A DNA stretch of 64,000 nucleotides from Rubrivivax gelatinosus IL144 (GCF_000284255.1 NC_017075.1:744001-808000), one strand, 5' to 3'; counted from the first letter of the stretch, positions 33,689 through 44,866 are shown. Program-made: numbers and translations. Notes: generated from the sequence alone by a model not told the origin.

Positions 33689-34582
33689 TCAGGGCTCCAG
33701 CGTGCCGCGTGCGGCCTCGACGACGCAGTCGGTCAGGCGCTGCAGCGCCGGCAGTGCGATGCGCGTGTGCTGCCAGGCCAGCGGCACGTCGAGCGCGCTG
33801 CCGGGCACCAGTTCGACCAGGGTGCCGGCGGCCAGCAGCGCGCGCACCAGCGGCTCCGGATTCATGCCCCAGCCCAGGCCGGCGAGCGTCGCGTCGACGA
33901 AACCCTGGCTCGACGGCAGCCAGTGGCGCGGCATCTCGACGGCCTGACCGGCGGCGCGCTGCGCCCAGCGCTGCTGCAGCCGGTCCTTGCGGTCGAAGAC
34001 CAGCGCCGGCGCGCGCGCCAGCGTCGCGGCGTCGACGCCGTCGGCGAAATGGCGCGCGACGTAGGCCGGGCTGGCCGTGGCGACGTAGCGCAGCCGGCCC
34101 AGCGGCACGCGCCGGCAGCCGGGCGCCGGCTGCTCGTCGGCGCTGACGGCGGCCAGCACCTCGCCGGCGTGCAGGCGCTCTGCGGTGTGGTCCTGGTCGT
34201 CGACGCCCAGGTCCAGCAGCACGCGCGGTTCGGCCTGCGCGAAAGCCGCCGCGGCGCCGACGAACCAGGTCGCCAGGCTGTCGGCGTTGACGGCCACCGG
34301 CAGCGTCGCCCAGCCGGCGTCGCTCTGCAGCGCCGGCAGCTCGGCGCGCAGCGCGCCTTCGAGCAGCGCCACCTGCTCGGCGTGGCGGCACAGCAGCCGG
34401 CCGGCCGCGGTGGCGCTGCAGGGCTGGCCGCGCACGACCAGCACCTGGCCCAGGCGCTCCTCGAGCAGGCGCACGCGCTGCGAGACCGCCGAGGCAGTGA
34501 CGTGCAGCGTTCGCGCAGCGCGTTCGAAGCTGCCTTCGCGCACGACGGCGGCCAGGGCTTCGAGCAGGGCGTAATCGAGCAT
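33689..34582 (-). CDS. argP: ArgP/IciA-type LysR regulator
   Basis: 297 residues. N-terminal winged HTH: L-L-E-A-L-A-A-V-V-R-E-G-S-F-E-R-A-A-R-T-L-H-V-T-A-S-A-V-S-Q-R is written here in parts, being the ArgP form (S-F-E-R-A-A, V-T-x-S-A-V-S-Q-R-V). The C-terminal effector domain spans about 90-297. ArgP activates the divergent exporter gene in response to arginine or lysine. I place the start at 34582 from the family pattern; no clear ribosome site precedes it. The 71-base gap to the exporter contains GGTGC...GCACC arms that may be its operator. Confidence 0.85.
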   Translation of the reverse strand: MLDYALLEALAAVVREGSFERAARTLHVTASAVSQRVRLLEERLGQVLVVRGQPCSATAAGRLLCRHAEQVALLEGALRAELPALQSDAGWATLPVAVNADSLATWFVGAAAAFAQAEPRVLLDLGVDDQDHTAERLHAGEVLAAVSADEQPAPGCRRVPLGRLRYVATASPAYVARHFADGVDAATLARAPALVFDRKDRLQQRWAQRAAGQAVEMPRHWLPSSQGFVDATLAGLGWGMNPEPLVRALLAAGTLVELVPGSALDVPLAWQHTRIALPALQRLTDCVVEAARGTLEP

Positions 34583-34653
34583 GAATGAAGCAACGCTAAT
34601 GACGGTGCAGGACGTTTTAGCACCGCTTCGGCCCGGACGCGGCATGCTGGCGC

Positions 34654-35253
34654 ATGTCTTCCGCCTGGATCACCGGTTTCTCCCTCAGCATGGCGCTGAT
34701 CGTCGCGATCGGCGCGCAGAACGCCTTCGTGCTGCGCCAGGGCCTGCGCCGCGAGCACGTCGGGCCGGTCGTGCTGTTCTGCGCCGCGATGGACGCGCTG
34801 CTGATCGCCGCCGGCGTCGCCGGGCTGGGCGGCGTCGTCGGCGCCGCACCGACGCTGACGACGCTGCTCTCCTGGGGCGGCGCGGCTTTCCTCACGGTCT
34901 ACGGGCTGCGCGCCTTGTGGCGGGCCCGCCGGCCGGGCGCGCTGGCCGCGGCCGCCGGCGAGGGCTTGAGCCGGCGCCAGGCGCTGGCCCAGGTGGCGGC
35001 CTTCACGCTGCTCAACCCGCACGTCTATCTGGACACGGTGCTGCTGGTCGGCTCGGTCGGCGCGCAGCAGGCGGCGGCCCTGCGCCCGGCTTTCGTCGTC
35101 GGTGCGGCGTCGGCCAGCGCGCTGTGGTTCTCGGGCCTGGGCTACGGCGCGCGGCTGCTGGCGCCGGTGTTCGCGCGGCCGGGCGCCTGGCAGGTGCTGG
35201 ACCTCGTGATCGGCGTCACGATGCTGGCGCTGGCGGCGGCCCTGCTGCGCTGA
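34654..35253 (+). CDS. argO: LysE/ArgO-family basic amino acid exporter
   Basis: 199 residues and six predicted transmembrane helices. The LysE/ArgO start S-M-A-L-I-V-A-I-G-A-Q-N-A-F-V-L-R-Q-G and the motif L-L-N-P-H-V-Y-L-D-T-V-L-L are present. It exports lysine or arginine across the inner membrane. The divergent ArgP-type regulator is the usual neighbour and activator, which supports the assignment; which amino acid is exported cannot be decided. Confidence 0.9.
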   Translation: MSSAWITGFSLSMALIVAIGAQNAFVLRQGLRREHVGPVVLFCAAMDALLIAAGVAGLGGVVGAAPTLTTLLSWGGAAFLTVYGLRALWRARRPGALAAAAGEGLSRRQALAQVAAFTLLNPHVYLDTVLLVGSVGAQQAAALRPAFVVGAASASALWFSGLGYGARLLAPVFARPGAWQVLDLVIGVTMLALAAALLR

Positions 35254-35310
35254 GCAGGAAATCGTCTGCCGCCGCACAATGCGCCGACCCAACCGCAAGG
35301 AGGAGCGGCC

Positions 35311-35787
35311 ATGAAAGGCGACGCCGTCGTACTCGAGCACCTGAACCGCCAGCTCAAGAACGAGCTCACCGCGATCAACCAGTACTTCCTGCACTACCGC
35401 ATGCTGAAGAACTGGGGCTTCGTGCGCATGGCCAAACACGAGTACGAAGAGTCGATCGAGGAGATGAAGCACGCCGACAAGATCGTCGACCGCATCCTCG
35501 TGCTCGAAGGCCTGCCCAATCTGCAGGACCTGGGCAAGCTGCTGATCGGCGAGACCGTCGTCGAGATCGTCGAATGCGACCTGAAGCTCGAACTGGGCTC
35601 GCAGGCGCAGCTGAAGGAGGCGATCGCGCACTGCGAGTCGGTGCGCGACTACGTCAGCCGCGAGCTGCTCGAAGAACTGCTGGAAGACACCGAGGAGCAC
35701 ATCGACCACCTCGAGACCCAGCTCGAACTGGTCGGCAAGGTCGGCGAGCCGAACTACCTGCAGTCGCAGATGGGCGAAGCCTCCTGA
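35311..35787 (+). CDS. bfr: bacterioferritin
   Basis: 158 residues, normal length. Ferroxidase ligands: E in [10 protein letters not shown] and H in [14 protein letters not shown] in V-E-C-D-L and E-D-T-E-E-H-I-D-H. The methionine of E-E-M-K-H is in the place of the haem ligand M52. It stores iron as a 24-mer in the cytosol. AAGGAGG precedes the ATG. A bacterioferritin-associated ferredoxin gene follows, the usual partner for iron release. Confidence 0.95.
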   Translation: MKGDAVVLEHLNRQLKNELTAINQYFLHYRMLKNWGFVRMAKHEYEESIEEMKHADKIVDRILVLEGLPNLQDLGKLLIGETVVEIVECDLKLELGSQAQLKEAIAHCESVRDYVSRELLEELLEDTEEHIDHLETQLELVGKVGEPNYLQSQMGEAS

Positions 35788-35830
35788 GGGCGGCGACGCC
35801 GGCCGCTACACCCTGTTGCTCGCCCAAGTA

Positions 35831-35859
35831 TTGAGATGGATTCGCATTTAGCTTACGAT
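35831..35859 (+). promoter_or_regulatory. promoter of bfd with Fur-box-like sequence
   Basis: TTGAGA (35831-35836), 17-base spacer, TACGAT (35854-35859). The segment TTGAGATGGATTCGCATTT over the -35 box and spacer resembles a Fur box (TGAGATG-G-ATTCGCA as a 7-1-7 imperfect repeat). bfd genes are classically induced by iron shortage, so Fur repression is plausible here. Confidence 0.5.
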
Positions 35860-35886
35860 CCGGCGCATTCCGACTGGAGCGCGCCC

Positions 35887-36093
35887 ATGATCGTCTGCCT
35901 CTGCCACCGCGTCTCGGACCGCGACATCGCCGCGGCCGTCGAGTCGGGCACGCGCTGCTTCGACGTGCTGCAGGACGATTTGCGCGTCGCCTCCTCCTGC
36001 GGCTGCTGCCACGACTGCGCCCGCGAGGTCTTCGACACCGCGCTCGCGCGCCACGCCGGCGCGACGTCGTCCGGGGCCGCCCAGGCTGCCTGA
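35887..36093 (+). CDS. bfd: bacterioferritin-associated ferredoxin
   Basis: 68 residues with the Bfd [2Fe-2S] pattern: C-L-C-H-R-V-S-D near the N-terminus and C-G-C-C-H-D-C about 35 residues later. Bfd reduces and mobilises iron from bacterioferritin. I chose the ATG at 35887 because the protein then begins M-I-V-C-L-C, as Bfd does; an in-frame start 17 codons upstream would translate the promoter. Confidence 0.92.
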   Translation: MIVCLCHRVSDRDIAAAVESGTRCFDVLQDDLRVASSCGCCHDCAREVFDTALARHAGATSSGAAQAA

Positions 36094-36162
36094 CGCGGCG
36101 GCGGGTACGCCGCTTGCCCTCGCGCTCCGCCACGGCCGTCCGTGCCGTACTCAGGAGCGACG

Positions 36163-37146
36163 ATGCAAACGAAGAACACGTCCCGGTTCACGATGACGGC
36201 CGCGAGCTTCGCGGCCGTCTGCTTTTTGGCGGCCTGCGGCGGCAGCGGCGGCGGTGATGATGACTCGCCGAGCAGCGCCGGCATCTCCAACGAAGTCGCC
36301 GAAGGCTATGCCGCCGACTCCGCTTCGATGCCGGTCGTCGCCGCCGACGGTGTCGACCTGGCGGTCGAGACCGTCGAAGCCGGGCTGAGTGGCGCGGCCG
36401 GTGTTGGCCAGGTGACGGCGCAGTCGGTCGACGGCAGCCGGGCCTGCGCCGGCGGCGGCACCGTGAGCTGGACCGTGACCTCGGCCAACCCTTCGGACGA
36501 AGGCAACGGCCAGCTCGACGCCGGCGAGGTGGTCGACGTCGACTATGCCGGGTGCATCGCCGCCGACGGCACGACGACGCTGGACGGCTCGCTGAAGCTG
36601 ACCGTCGTCGCGCGCGACGCCACCTCCAGCGACCTGACGCTGCTGGTCAGCGGCCTGAAGCTGACCAAGCCGGCCGGCAGCTTCACCGTCGGCGGCGGCC
36701 TGCGCCTGCAGCGCGAGACGGTGGCCGTGGACGGCGGCGGCAGCGAGCGCCACCGCACGCTCAGCGCCGAGTCGATCGCGATGGTCACGATGATCGGCCA
36801 GCGCGAGTCGAACTACCGGCTGCGCGACGTCGACTGGACCATCGTCAAGACCTACGACGCCGGCGGCGCCTTCGTCTCGCGCACCCACGACGGCGAGCTG
36901 ACGCTGGAAGCCGACAACCCGCGCCGGCCCGACGCCCAGCTCGCGATCGCCACCGACGGCGCGCTGACCGTCGGCAGCGACGGTTACGTCGCCGCCGGCC
37001 GTCTCGTCGCCACCAGCCTCGACAACCAGCTCACCGCGACTTGGGCCGACGCCAGCGTGACGATCACGCTGGACCTGGGCCGCGACGGCAGCATCGACCG
37101 GACCTGGACGATCACGCGCGATACCTGGCTCGGCCGCGTCGGCTGA
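36163..37146 (+). CDS. putative lipoprotein of unknown function
   Basis: 327 residues. Signal peptide with lipobox C-F-L-A-A-C-G-G (cysteine about 25) followed by a Gly/Ser/Asp-rich spacer. The rest is beta-rich with many Thr/Asp and three further cysteines. AGGAG stands before the ATG at 36163. Located after bfd in the same direction but 69 bases away. I do not recognise the family; general build resembles another lipoprotein at 40120-41151. Confidence 0.7.
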   Translation: MQTKNTSRFTMTAASFAAVCFLAACGGSGGGDDDSPSSAGISNEVAEGYAADSASMPVVAADGVDLAVETVEAGLSGAAGVGQVTAQSVDGSRACAGGGTVSWTVTSANPSDEGNGQLDAGEVVDVDYAGCIAADGTTTLDGSLKLTVVARDATSSDLTLLVSGLKLTKPAGSFTVGGGLRLQRETVAVDGGGSERHRTLSAESIAMVTMIGQRESNYRLRDVDWTIVKTYDAGGAFVSRTHDGELTLEADNPRRPDAQLAIATDGALTVGSDGYVAAGRLVATSLDNQLTATWADASVTITLDLGRDGSIDRTWTITRDTWLGRVG

Positions 37147-37229
37147 AGCCCGCAGACCGCAGGTGGCGCAAAGCGCGCCGCCGGCCCGCGCGCCAGAATG
37201 GTGGCAGTGCGTCGACGGAGGAGACCCGG

Positions 37230-37934
37230 ATGAAGACGTCCCTGCTGCTGCTGCCCGGCCTGCTGTGCGATGCCGAGCTCTGGCAGCCCCAGGTCGCTGC
37301 CTTGCCGGCGGCCTGCAGCGTCGCCGAGTACGGCGACGCGCGTTCGATCGCCGCGATGGCCGAAGCCGCGCTCGCCGCCGCGCCGCCCGGGCCGCTGGCC
37401 GTCGCCGGCCACTCGATGGGCGGGCGCGTCGCGCTGGAGATCTGCCGCCGCGCGCCGGAGCGCGTGCAGCGCCTGGCGCTGCTCAACACCGGCTGCCTGC
37501 CGCTGCCCGAAGGCGAGGCGGGAGCCGCCGAACGCGCCGGCCGCCTGCGTTTCCTCGAACTGGCGCGCCGCGACGGCATGCGCGCGATGGCGCTGGACTG
37601 GGTGCAGGGCACGGTGCACGAGAGCCGCCGCCCCGGCCCGGTGGTCGACACCGTCGTCGAGATGTTCGCGCGGCGCACGCCGGCGGTCTTCGAGGCCCAG
37701 ATCGAGGCCCTGCTGACGCGCCCCGACTACTCGCCGCTGCTGCCGCAGCTGCGCTGCACGACGCTGCTGCTGACCGGCAGCGACGACCGCCTGACGCCGC
37801 CGGAGACGCACGCCGAGATGCGCAAGCGCATCCCGGGCGCCTCGCACGTCGTCATCGGCCGCTGCGGCCACATGGCGCCGCTGGAGTCGCCGGCGGCCGT
37901 CAACGCCGCGCTGGGCGCCTGGCTGGCGGCCTGA
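37230..37934 (+). CDS. alpha/beta hydrolase
   Basis: 234 residues, a compact alpha/beta hydrolase: [10 protein letters not shown] at the oxyanion site, nucleophile elbow A-G-H-S-M-G-G (serine about 69), acidic residue in [12 protein letters not shown] and H in [12 protein letters not shown]. The full triad is visible. Likely an esterase or C-C bond hydrolase; the substrate is unknown. GGAGGAG precedes the ATG. Confidence 0.85.
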   Translation: MKTSLLLLPGLLCDAELWQPQVAALPAACSVAEYGDARSIAAMAEAALAAAPPGPLAVAGHSMGGRVALEICRRAPERVQRLALLNTGCLPLPEGEAGAAERAGRLRFLELARRDGMRAMALDWVQGTVHESRRPGPVVDTVVEMFARRTPAVFEAQIEALLTRPDYSPLLPQLRCTTLLLTGSDDRLTPPETHAEMRKRIPGASHVVIGRCGHMAPLESPAAVNAALGAWLAA

Positions 37935-37982
37935 TCCCCCGCAGGGCGCCCCCGCGAGCGCACGGGCGACAATCCCGCCCCT

Positions 37983-38010
37983 CTTGAAGGGCGCCGCGGC
38001 GCCCCCACTG
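37983..38010 (+). promoter_or_regulatory. heat-shock (sigma-32) promoter of htpG
   Basis: CTTGAA (37983-37988), a 14-base spacer and CCCCACT (38003-38009) match the RpoH consensus CTTGAA-N(12-15)-CCCCATNT. It lies 55-82 bases upstream of the htpG start, as expected for a heat-shock gene. Confidence 0.65.
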
Positions 38011-38064
38011 TGCATCGCCGTGCCCGGCCTCGCCGGGCGGAGCCACTCTTTCGCCGCCAACACC

Positions 38065-39933
<1,869 letters not shown>

Positions 39934-40119
39934 GCCTCCTGCCGCGCCCCGCACGGCCCGGTCAAGGCCAGGGCCTTGCCGTTGGCGCGGCTGCAACGTC
40001 CTCTCTGACCGAGTGTGACGGGCCGGCCCGGCCGGCCTAGCATCGTCGGCGGCCGGAACGGTGCACAGGCACGAATCCGGCGCCAATGGTCCGGGCCCAG
40101 CCCGGCAGGAGGAACAGAG

Positions 40120-41151
40120 ATGACGACGAAGACGGTCGGGCGCGACGCCCGGGCCGCGGGGTTCGCCTGGCGTTTCGCGGGCGCGGCCCTGGTCACGGGT
40201 TCGCTGGCGGCCTGCGGCGGCGGCGGTGGTGGCGGTTCGCCCTACGGTGACGACGTGAAGGCGCCGCCGACGGCGGCCGCGACGTTCACCGCCACGTCCG
40301 GCAGCGCCATCGGCGGCGTGCAGTCGGCCGTGGCTGCGTCCGACCGTGCGATCGACTCCCAGGCGTCCCTGGTGGGGCTGGACGTGCTGCTCGGCGACGC
40401 CGGTGCCTCCGGCAAGGTCAGTGCGAAAAGCGCGGGCACGGTGCACGCGCAGGCTTCGGACACGGCCTCCTGCTACGAACTGTTCCAGGTCACGCCTTGC
40501 GCCGGCCAGGTGGTGGTCAGCACCAATGCCGACGCGAACAGCAACGTCATCGCCGCTGGCAAGTACATCGCGTTCGACTTCCAGCAGATCGCGTTCGGCA
40601 GCGGCAACGCAGCCGTGGCGATCGACGGCGGTCTGCGTGTCGACTTCGAGACGGCCGTGAACTTCGACGTCGGCTTGCGCCCCGGCGACTCGCTGCGCAT
40701 CGCCTTCGACGGGCTTCGCGGCAACTCCGGCGGCGTCGCCTTCGGCCCGGTCGACTTCAGTGCCCGTCTGCAGTATTCGACGGCCGGTTTCCAGCTGACG
40801 GCCGACGGCGTGCGCTACACCGCCCTGGACATCGGCAGTTCCGGTGGCGCGTCGGTCATCAGCAGCGGCGCAGCGCGCCTCGAGCATCCGGCCCAGCCCG
40901 GCACCTACGTCGACGTCGACTTCGCCAACTGGCAGCGCCTGAACGGCCGGCCGGTGAGCGGCAGCAGTGCGACGGTGTCCGCCGGCGTCTGGACGGTTCA
41001 GGTCACGGTCACCGCCACGACGACGACGACGGTCACCTACCGTGCCGTCGTCAGCGAATCGGGCGCGACGCGTGGCACCTACCTGATTCGCGCCACCTAC
41101 CAGTCGACGACGGGCGGCACGCCGAGCTACGCCGAACTGCCTCCGACCTGA
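40120..41151 (+). CDS. putative lipoprotein of unknown function
   Basis: 343 residues. Signal sequence ending in lipobox S-L-A-A-C-G-G, a run of eight glycines and then a beta-rich domain with repeated F-D and V-D strands; the last 60 residues are Thr-rich. Two cysteines (C-Y-E-L-F and T-P-C-A-G) might form a disulphide. AGGAGG precedes the ATG at 40120. Convergent with srkA. Family not recognised. Confidence 0.7.
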   Translation: MTTKTVGRDARAAGFAWRFAGAALVTGSLAACGGGGGGGSPYGDDVKAPPTAAATFTATSGSAIGGVQSAVAASDRAIDSQASLVGLDVLLGDAGASGKVSAKSAGTVHAQASDTASCYELFQVTPCAGQVVVSTNADANSNVIAAGKYIAFDFQQIAFGSGNAAVAIDGGLRVDFETAVNFDVGLRPGDSLRIAFDGLRGNSGGVAFGPVDFSARLQYSTAGFQLTADGVRYTALDIGSSGGASVISSGAARLEHPAQPGTYVDVDFANWQRLNGRPVSGSSATVSAGVWTVQVTVTATTTTTVTYRAVVSESGATRGTYLIRATYQSTTGGTPSYAELPPT

Positions 41152-41205
41152 GCGGCCGCGGCCGAGCCAGCGGCCACGCGCCGCGGGTTGGGCCGGCGAG
41201 CCGGC

Positions 41206-42201
41206 TCAGCCCATCGCCTCGAGCTGCTCGCGCAACTGCGTCGTCTGCTGCGACCAGTAGGCCGAGCTGCCGAAGTAGGGGAAGTTGATCGGGAAGCTGG
41301 GGTCGCTCCAGCGCTCGGCCAGCCAGGCCGCGTGGCGCACCATGCGCAGCGTGCGCAGCGGCTCGATCAGCACCCGTTCGCGGTCGTCGAACTCGCTGAA
41401 CTCCTCGTAACCTGCGATCAGCGTGTCGAGCTGGCGGGCGATCGTCGAGCGGTCGCCCGAGACCAGCATCCACAAGTCCTGCACCGCCGGGCCCTGCATC
41501 GCGTCGTCGAGGTCGACGACGTGCGGGCTGCCGTCGCGCCAGAGCACGTTGCCCGGGTGGCAGTCGCCGTGCAGGCGCAGCGTGGCCAGCGGCTGCGCAG
41601 CGTCGAAGGCGGCCTCGACGGCCGCGAGCGCCTGCTCGCAGCTGGCCTGCCAGGCGGGCAACTGGTCGGCGGGCACGAAGCCGCCCTCGACCAGCAGCGC
41701 CAGCGCCCGCCGGCCGTCGGCGCGTGCGTCCAGCCGGTGGCGGTGTTCGAACGGGCAGCGGCGGCCGACGGCATGCAGCCGGCCGATGAACCGCCCGATG
41801 CGGCGCAGCGTCTCGGGGTCGTCGAGCTCGGGCTCGCGCCCGGCGCAGCGCGCCGACACCGACCAGCGGTGCGCGCCCTGCAGCGCCAGCGTCGGCGGCG
41901 TGCCGGCCAGCGCCACGCCGTCCTCGGCGCCGGTCAGCACCAGCGGCGGCACGACCGGCACTTCGGCGGCCGCGAGTTCGAGCGCGAAGGCGTGTTCCTC
42001 GAGTATCTGCGCGTCGCTCCAGCGCCCCGGGCGGTAGAACTTGGCGACGACCGCGCTGCCGTCTTCCAGGAAGAGCTGGTAGACGCGGTTCTCGTAGGAG
42101 TTGAGCTGCAGGATGCGGCCGTCGCCGCGCAGGCCGACGGCGTCCAGCGCGTCGAGGACCTGCTGCGGCGTCAGGTCGGCATATCCGGGGCGTGGGTTCA
42201 T
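41206..42201 (-). CDS. srkA: SrkA (YihE-type) stress-response serine/threonine kinase
   Basis: 331 residues. The SrkA start (Y-A-D-L-T-P-Q-Q-V-L-D-A-L), R-I-L-Q-L-N-S-Y-E-N-R-V-Y-Q, catalytic loop L-H-G-D-C-H-P-G-N-V-L-W and metal-binding D-L-D-D-A show the choline-kinase-like fold. SrkA protects cells under envelope stress; its targets are unknown. Its ATG shares one base with the stop codon of the preceding gene, so they are coupled. Confidence 0.92.
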   Translation of the reverse strand: MNPRPGYADLTPQQVLDALDAVGLRGDGRILQLNSYENRVYQLFLEDGSAVVAKFYRPGRWSDAQILEEHAFALELAAAEVPVVPPLVLTGAEDGVALAGTPPTLALQGAHRWSVSARCAGREPELDDPETLRRIGRFIGRLHAVGRRCPFEHRHRLDARADGRRALALLVEGGFVPADQLPAWQASCEQALAAVEAAFDAAQPLATLRLHGDCHPGNVLWRDGSPHVVDLDDAMQGPAVQDLWMLVSGDRSTIARQLDTLIAGYEEFSEFDDRERVLIEPLRTLRMVRHAAWLAERWSDPSFPINFPYFGSSAYWSQQTTQLREQLEAMG

Positions 42202-42923
42202 CAGTGGCGCCGCGGTGGCGTGCCGCGGCCGCGCAGGTCGGACGCACGGCGCGTCGGCGTCACCCAGGGCGGCACCGGCGGTGACGGGGCGACCGCGGCC
42301 GGCTCGGGTTCGGTCGGCAGCTCGCCGACCCAGGAGTTCTCGACCAGCGGCGCCGGTGCGGTCTCGACCCAGACGTGACGCTCGCGCCGGCGCGACGGCG
42401 GTGGCGGGAGCTCCGCGGCGCGTTCGCGTGCCGCCGGCGTGGCGTCGAGCAGGCGCATCAGTTCCTCGGCATCGGGCATCGCGTCGGGGCTGCAGCGCAG
42501 GTAGCGCACGCGGCAGCCGGCCAGCACCTCGGCCTTGAAGCGGCGCTGCTCGGCGACGGCCGGGTCTTCGCTGCGTTCGAGGTCGATCGCACCGAGCACG
42601 CGGCCGCTCGGGCTGCAGACGAGGAAGGCGACGTCCAAGGTCGCCAGGCGTGACAGGAAAGGCCGGGCGCGCTCGTTGTCCAGGGCGCGGCAGAAACGCC
42701 GCAGCGGCACGCGTGCCAGCACCAGCAGTTCGGGCAGCGCGGCACGCAGCTCGCGGTGCACGCGCCGTTCGACGGCGTCGAACACCGGGCGGGCGGCGAA
42801 CACCCCTTCGGGCGTCGGCGCGGGTTCGGGCCGCGTGCGCCTGTGAACGAACCACAGCGCCGCCGCGCCACCGAGCAGGGCGAAGGCGATGGAGCTGAGG
42901 ATCCAGGGCAGGGCGGGCGGCAT
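42201..42923 (-). CDS. DUF2726-domain membrane protein
   Basis: 240 residues from ATG 42923; a GTG at 42935 is possible. One N-terminal transmembrane helix (about 5-25) and a DUF2726-like domain (about 35-155): L-L-V-L-A-R-V-P-L, then L-D-V-A-F-L-V-C-S-P-S-G-R-V-L-G-A-I-D-L-E. The domain resembles restriction-endonuclease/topoisomerase-primase folds. The C-terminal third is Pro/Arg rich. Coupled to srkA (TGATG). Function unknown. Confidence 0.7.
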   Translation of the reverse strand: MPPALPWILSSIAFALLGGAAALWFVHRRTRPEPAPTPEGVFAARPVFDAVERRVHRELRAALPELLVLARVPLRRFCRALDNERARPFLSRLATLDVAFLVCSPSGRVLGAIDLERSEDPAVAEQRRFKAEVLAGCRVRYLRCSPDAMPDAEELMRLLDATPAARERAAELPPPPSRRRERHVWVETAPAPLVENSWVGELPTEPEPAAVAPSPPVPPWVTPTRRASDLRGRGTPPRRH

Positions 42924-42965
42924 CTCGGAGGGCACCGCCGGACCGCGGCCGATGCGCCGGCGATC

Positions 42966-43700
42966 TTAAACCGGGGGCATGGTCCCGCGGTCGCGTGCAC
43001 CCGCGGCGCGCGAGGCATGCGACACGGCCGCGTCGCCCAGGTCGGGCAGCGTGCCGACGCCGCCCCACAGGTTGAGCCAGCGGTCGAAGCGGCGGGCGTG
43101 GCGCTTGAGGCCGTAGTCGAAGTCGGCGACCTGCTGCTCGACCACCGCCTCGACCTGCGAAGCGAGGTCCTGCGGCGGCAGGTAGACGCGGGCCACCGCG
43201 TCCGGGCCGTCGAAGCCGACCTCGGCGCAGGCGTTGCGCGCGATGCGCAGCATCGCGGTGTTCTCGGCCAGCGCGTGGATCAGCAGCGTGTAGACGCCGC
43301 GGTTGCGCGCGTGGACCATGCAGAGCCCGAACAGGCGCGAGCCCCAGCCGCGGCCGCGCGCGCGGGCCGACACCGAGACGCCGAACTCGGCCTCGGCACC
43401 GGGCAGGCCGTCTTCGCACAGGTAGGCGAGGTGGGCCATCGCGACCAGTTCGAGGCGGCGGTTGAAGATGCCGAAGATCTCGTCGCGATCGAAGTCGAGG
43501 TGGGCGACGTACTGCTCGATCTGGTGGTTGCCGGCGGCATAGCCGAAACGCAGGTAGCGGTCACGCGGCTCCAGCCCCAGCAGGTGCTGCAGCACGCGCG
43601 GGCGGTGGCGCTCGGCGAGCTTGCGGATCGGGACCCACTGCTGCGCCGCCGCGGCTGCGGCGGCGGGTTCGTGCCCTGGAACTTCGGACTCGGACGTCAT
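42966..43700 (-). CDS. GNAT-family acetyltransferase
   Basis: 244 residues. A GNAT domain lies at about 20-165: L-A-E-R-H-R-P-R-V-L-Q-H-L-L-G-L, then acetyl-CoA site V-S-V-S-A-R-A-R-G-R-G-W-G-S-R-L-F and L-I-H-A-L-A-E-N-T-A-M-L-R-I-A-R. The C-terminal 70 residues are extra and basic. The ATG at 43700 follows AGGGA; an in-frame start 11 codons upstream lacks one. Substrate unknown. Confidence 0.75.
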   Translation of the reverse strand: MTSESEVPGHEPAAAAAAAQQWVPIRKLAERHRPRVLQHLLGLEPRDRYLRFGYAAGNHQIEQYVAHLDFDRDEIFGIFNRRLELVAMAHLAYLCEDGLPGAEAEFGVSVSARARGRGWGSRLFGLCMVHARNRGVYTLLIHALAENTAMLRIARNACAEVGFDGPDAVARVYLPPQDLASQVEAVVEQQVADFDYGLKRHARRFDRWLNLWGGVGTLPDLGDAAVSHASRAAGARDRGTMPPV

Positions 43701-43999
43701 GGTGATCCCTAGCGACTGCTGTTGTGGGCGCATCCTATCCGAAGCCCTAGGGTTAACCCTTGACCCGTCTCCCCAGTTTGCCGTTCTAAACGGCGATAGT
43801 TGGCACGGCAGAACTGTGTATACTCGCGGGCTTTCCCGATTTCGGCTGGGAAAAGCACGTCCAGGTCGGGCGCCTTCGCGGGCGCTGCGGCCAGCCCCGA
43901 GAGGCCGCCCCAGACAAGCGGTGCCGAGGGGATGGCGGGAAGTTCAAGCCGATCCCACGCGTGCCGCGTTCGCGGTGCGCTCATTGTGAAGACCCCCTC
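43701..43999. other. rplM upstream region
   Basis: 299 bases without a gene between divergent GNAT and rplM genes. It holds a perfect 12-base palindrome AGGGTTAACCCT (43749-43760), an inverted repeat GCCGTT-CTA-AACGGC (43780-43794) and a very good -10 box TATACT (43819-43824). No matching -35 stands 17 bases before it. The transcript would have a leader of about 170 bases, which could take part in ribosomal protein feedback, though I see no named motif. Confidence 0.5.
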
Positions 44000-44428
44000 A
44001 TGAAGACCTTCAGCGCCAAGCCGGCCGAGGTGAAGCACGAGTGGTACGTGATTGACGCCACCGATAAGGTGCTCGGACGTGTCGCCAGCGAAGTGGCACT
44101 CCGTTTGCGCGGCAAGCACAAGGCCATCTACACGCCTCACGTCGACACCGGTGATTTCATCATCGTCGTCAACGCCGACAAGATCCGCGTCACCGGCACC
44201 AAGGCCACCGACAAGATCTATTACCGTCACTCGGGCTTCCCGGGCGGCATCTATGCCACCGCCTTCAAGGACATGCAGGCCAAGCACCCCGGCCGCGCGC
44301 TGGAGAAGGCCGTCAAGGGCATGCTGCCGAAGGGCCCGCTGGGCTACGCGATGATCAAGAAGCTGAAGGTGTACGCTGGTGACACGCACCCGCACACCGC
44401 CCAGCAACCCAAGCCGCTGGCGATCTGA
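44000..44428 (+). CDS. rplM: ribosomal protein L13
   Basis: 142 residues, full length. Begins M-K-T-F-S-A-K-P and has the L13 signature: [13 protein letters not shown], then [10 protein letters not shown], and M-L-P-K-G-P-L-G-Y. 50S subunit component. First gene of the standard rplM-rpsI operon, eight bases before rpsI. Confidence 0.98.
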   Translation: MKTFSAKPAEVKHEWYVIDATDKVLGRVASEVALRLRGKHKAIYTPHVDTGDFIIVVNADKIRVTGTKATDKIYYRHSGFPGGIYATAFKDMQAKHPGRALEKAVKGMLPKGPLGYAMIKKLKVYAGDTHPHTAQQPKPLAI

Positions 44429-44436
44429 GGACTGCG

Positions 44437-44829
44437 ATGATCGGACAATGGAACTACGGCACCGGCCGCCGCAAGAGCTCGGTGGCCCGCGTCTTCATCA
44501 AGAAGGGCACCGGCCAGATCGTCATCAACGGCAAGCCGATCGAAGCCTACTTCGGTCGTCAGACGTCGATCATGATCGTCAAGCAGCCGCTGCTGCTGAC
44601 GGCCAATGACGCGGCCTTCGACATCCAGGTCAACGTGCACGGCGGCGGTGAATCCGGCCAGGCCGGCGCGGTGCGCCACGGCATCACCCGTGCGCTGATC
44701 GACTACGACGCGGCGCTCAAGCCCGACCTGAGCCGTGCCGGCTTCGTGACGCGTGACGCGCGCGAAGTCGAGCGCAAGAAGGTCGGCCTGCACGGCGCTC
44801 GCCGTCGCAAGCAGTTCAGCAAGCGCTGA
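44437..44829 (+). CDS. rpsI: ribosomal protein S9
   Basis: 130 residues, full length, with the S9 motifs [28 protein letters not shown] and the conserved C-terminus R-R-K-Q-F-S-K-R that reaches the ribosomal P site. GAGG precedes the ATG. Cotranscribed with rplM and followed by two hairpins. Confidence 0.98.
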   Translation: MIGQWNYGTGRRKSSVARVFIKKGTGQIVINGKPIEAYFGRQTSIMIVKQPLLLTANDAAFDIQVNVHGGGESGQAGAVRHGITRALIDYDAALKPDLSRAGFVTRDAREVERKKVGLHGARRRKQFSKR

Positions 44830-44836
44830 TCGGGCG

Positions 44837-44853
44837 GGCCGGCTCCGCCGGCC
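44837..44853 (+). terminator. first hairpin after rpsI
   Basis: GGCCGGC-TCC-GCCGGCC: seven base pairs, three-base loop, eight bases after the rpsI stop, followed by TTCC. A weaker structure in front of the main terminator. Confidence 0.5.
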
Positions 44854-44866
44854 TTCCTGCTGTACG

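Noticed and set aside
43749..43760. Palindrome AGGGTTAACCCT upstream of rplM as a regulator site
   Set aside because: Perfect but short and without a known match or second copy in the window; kept only as a note in the region entry.
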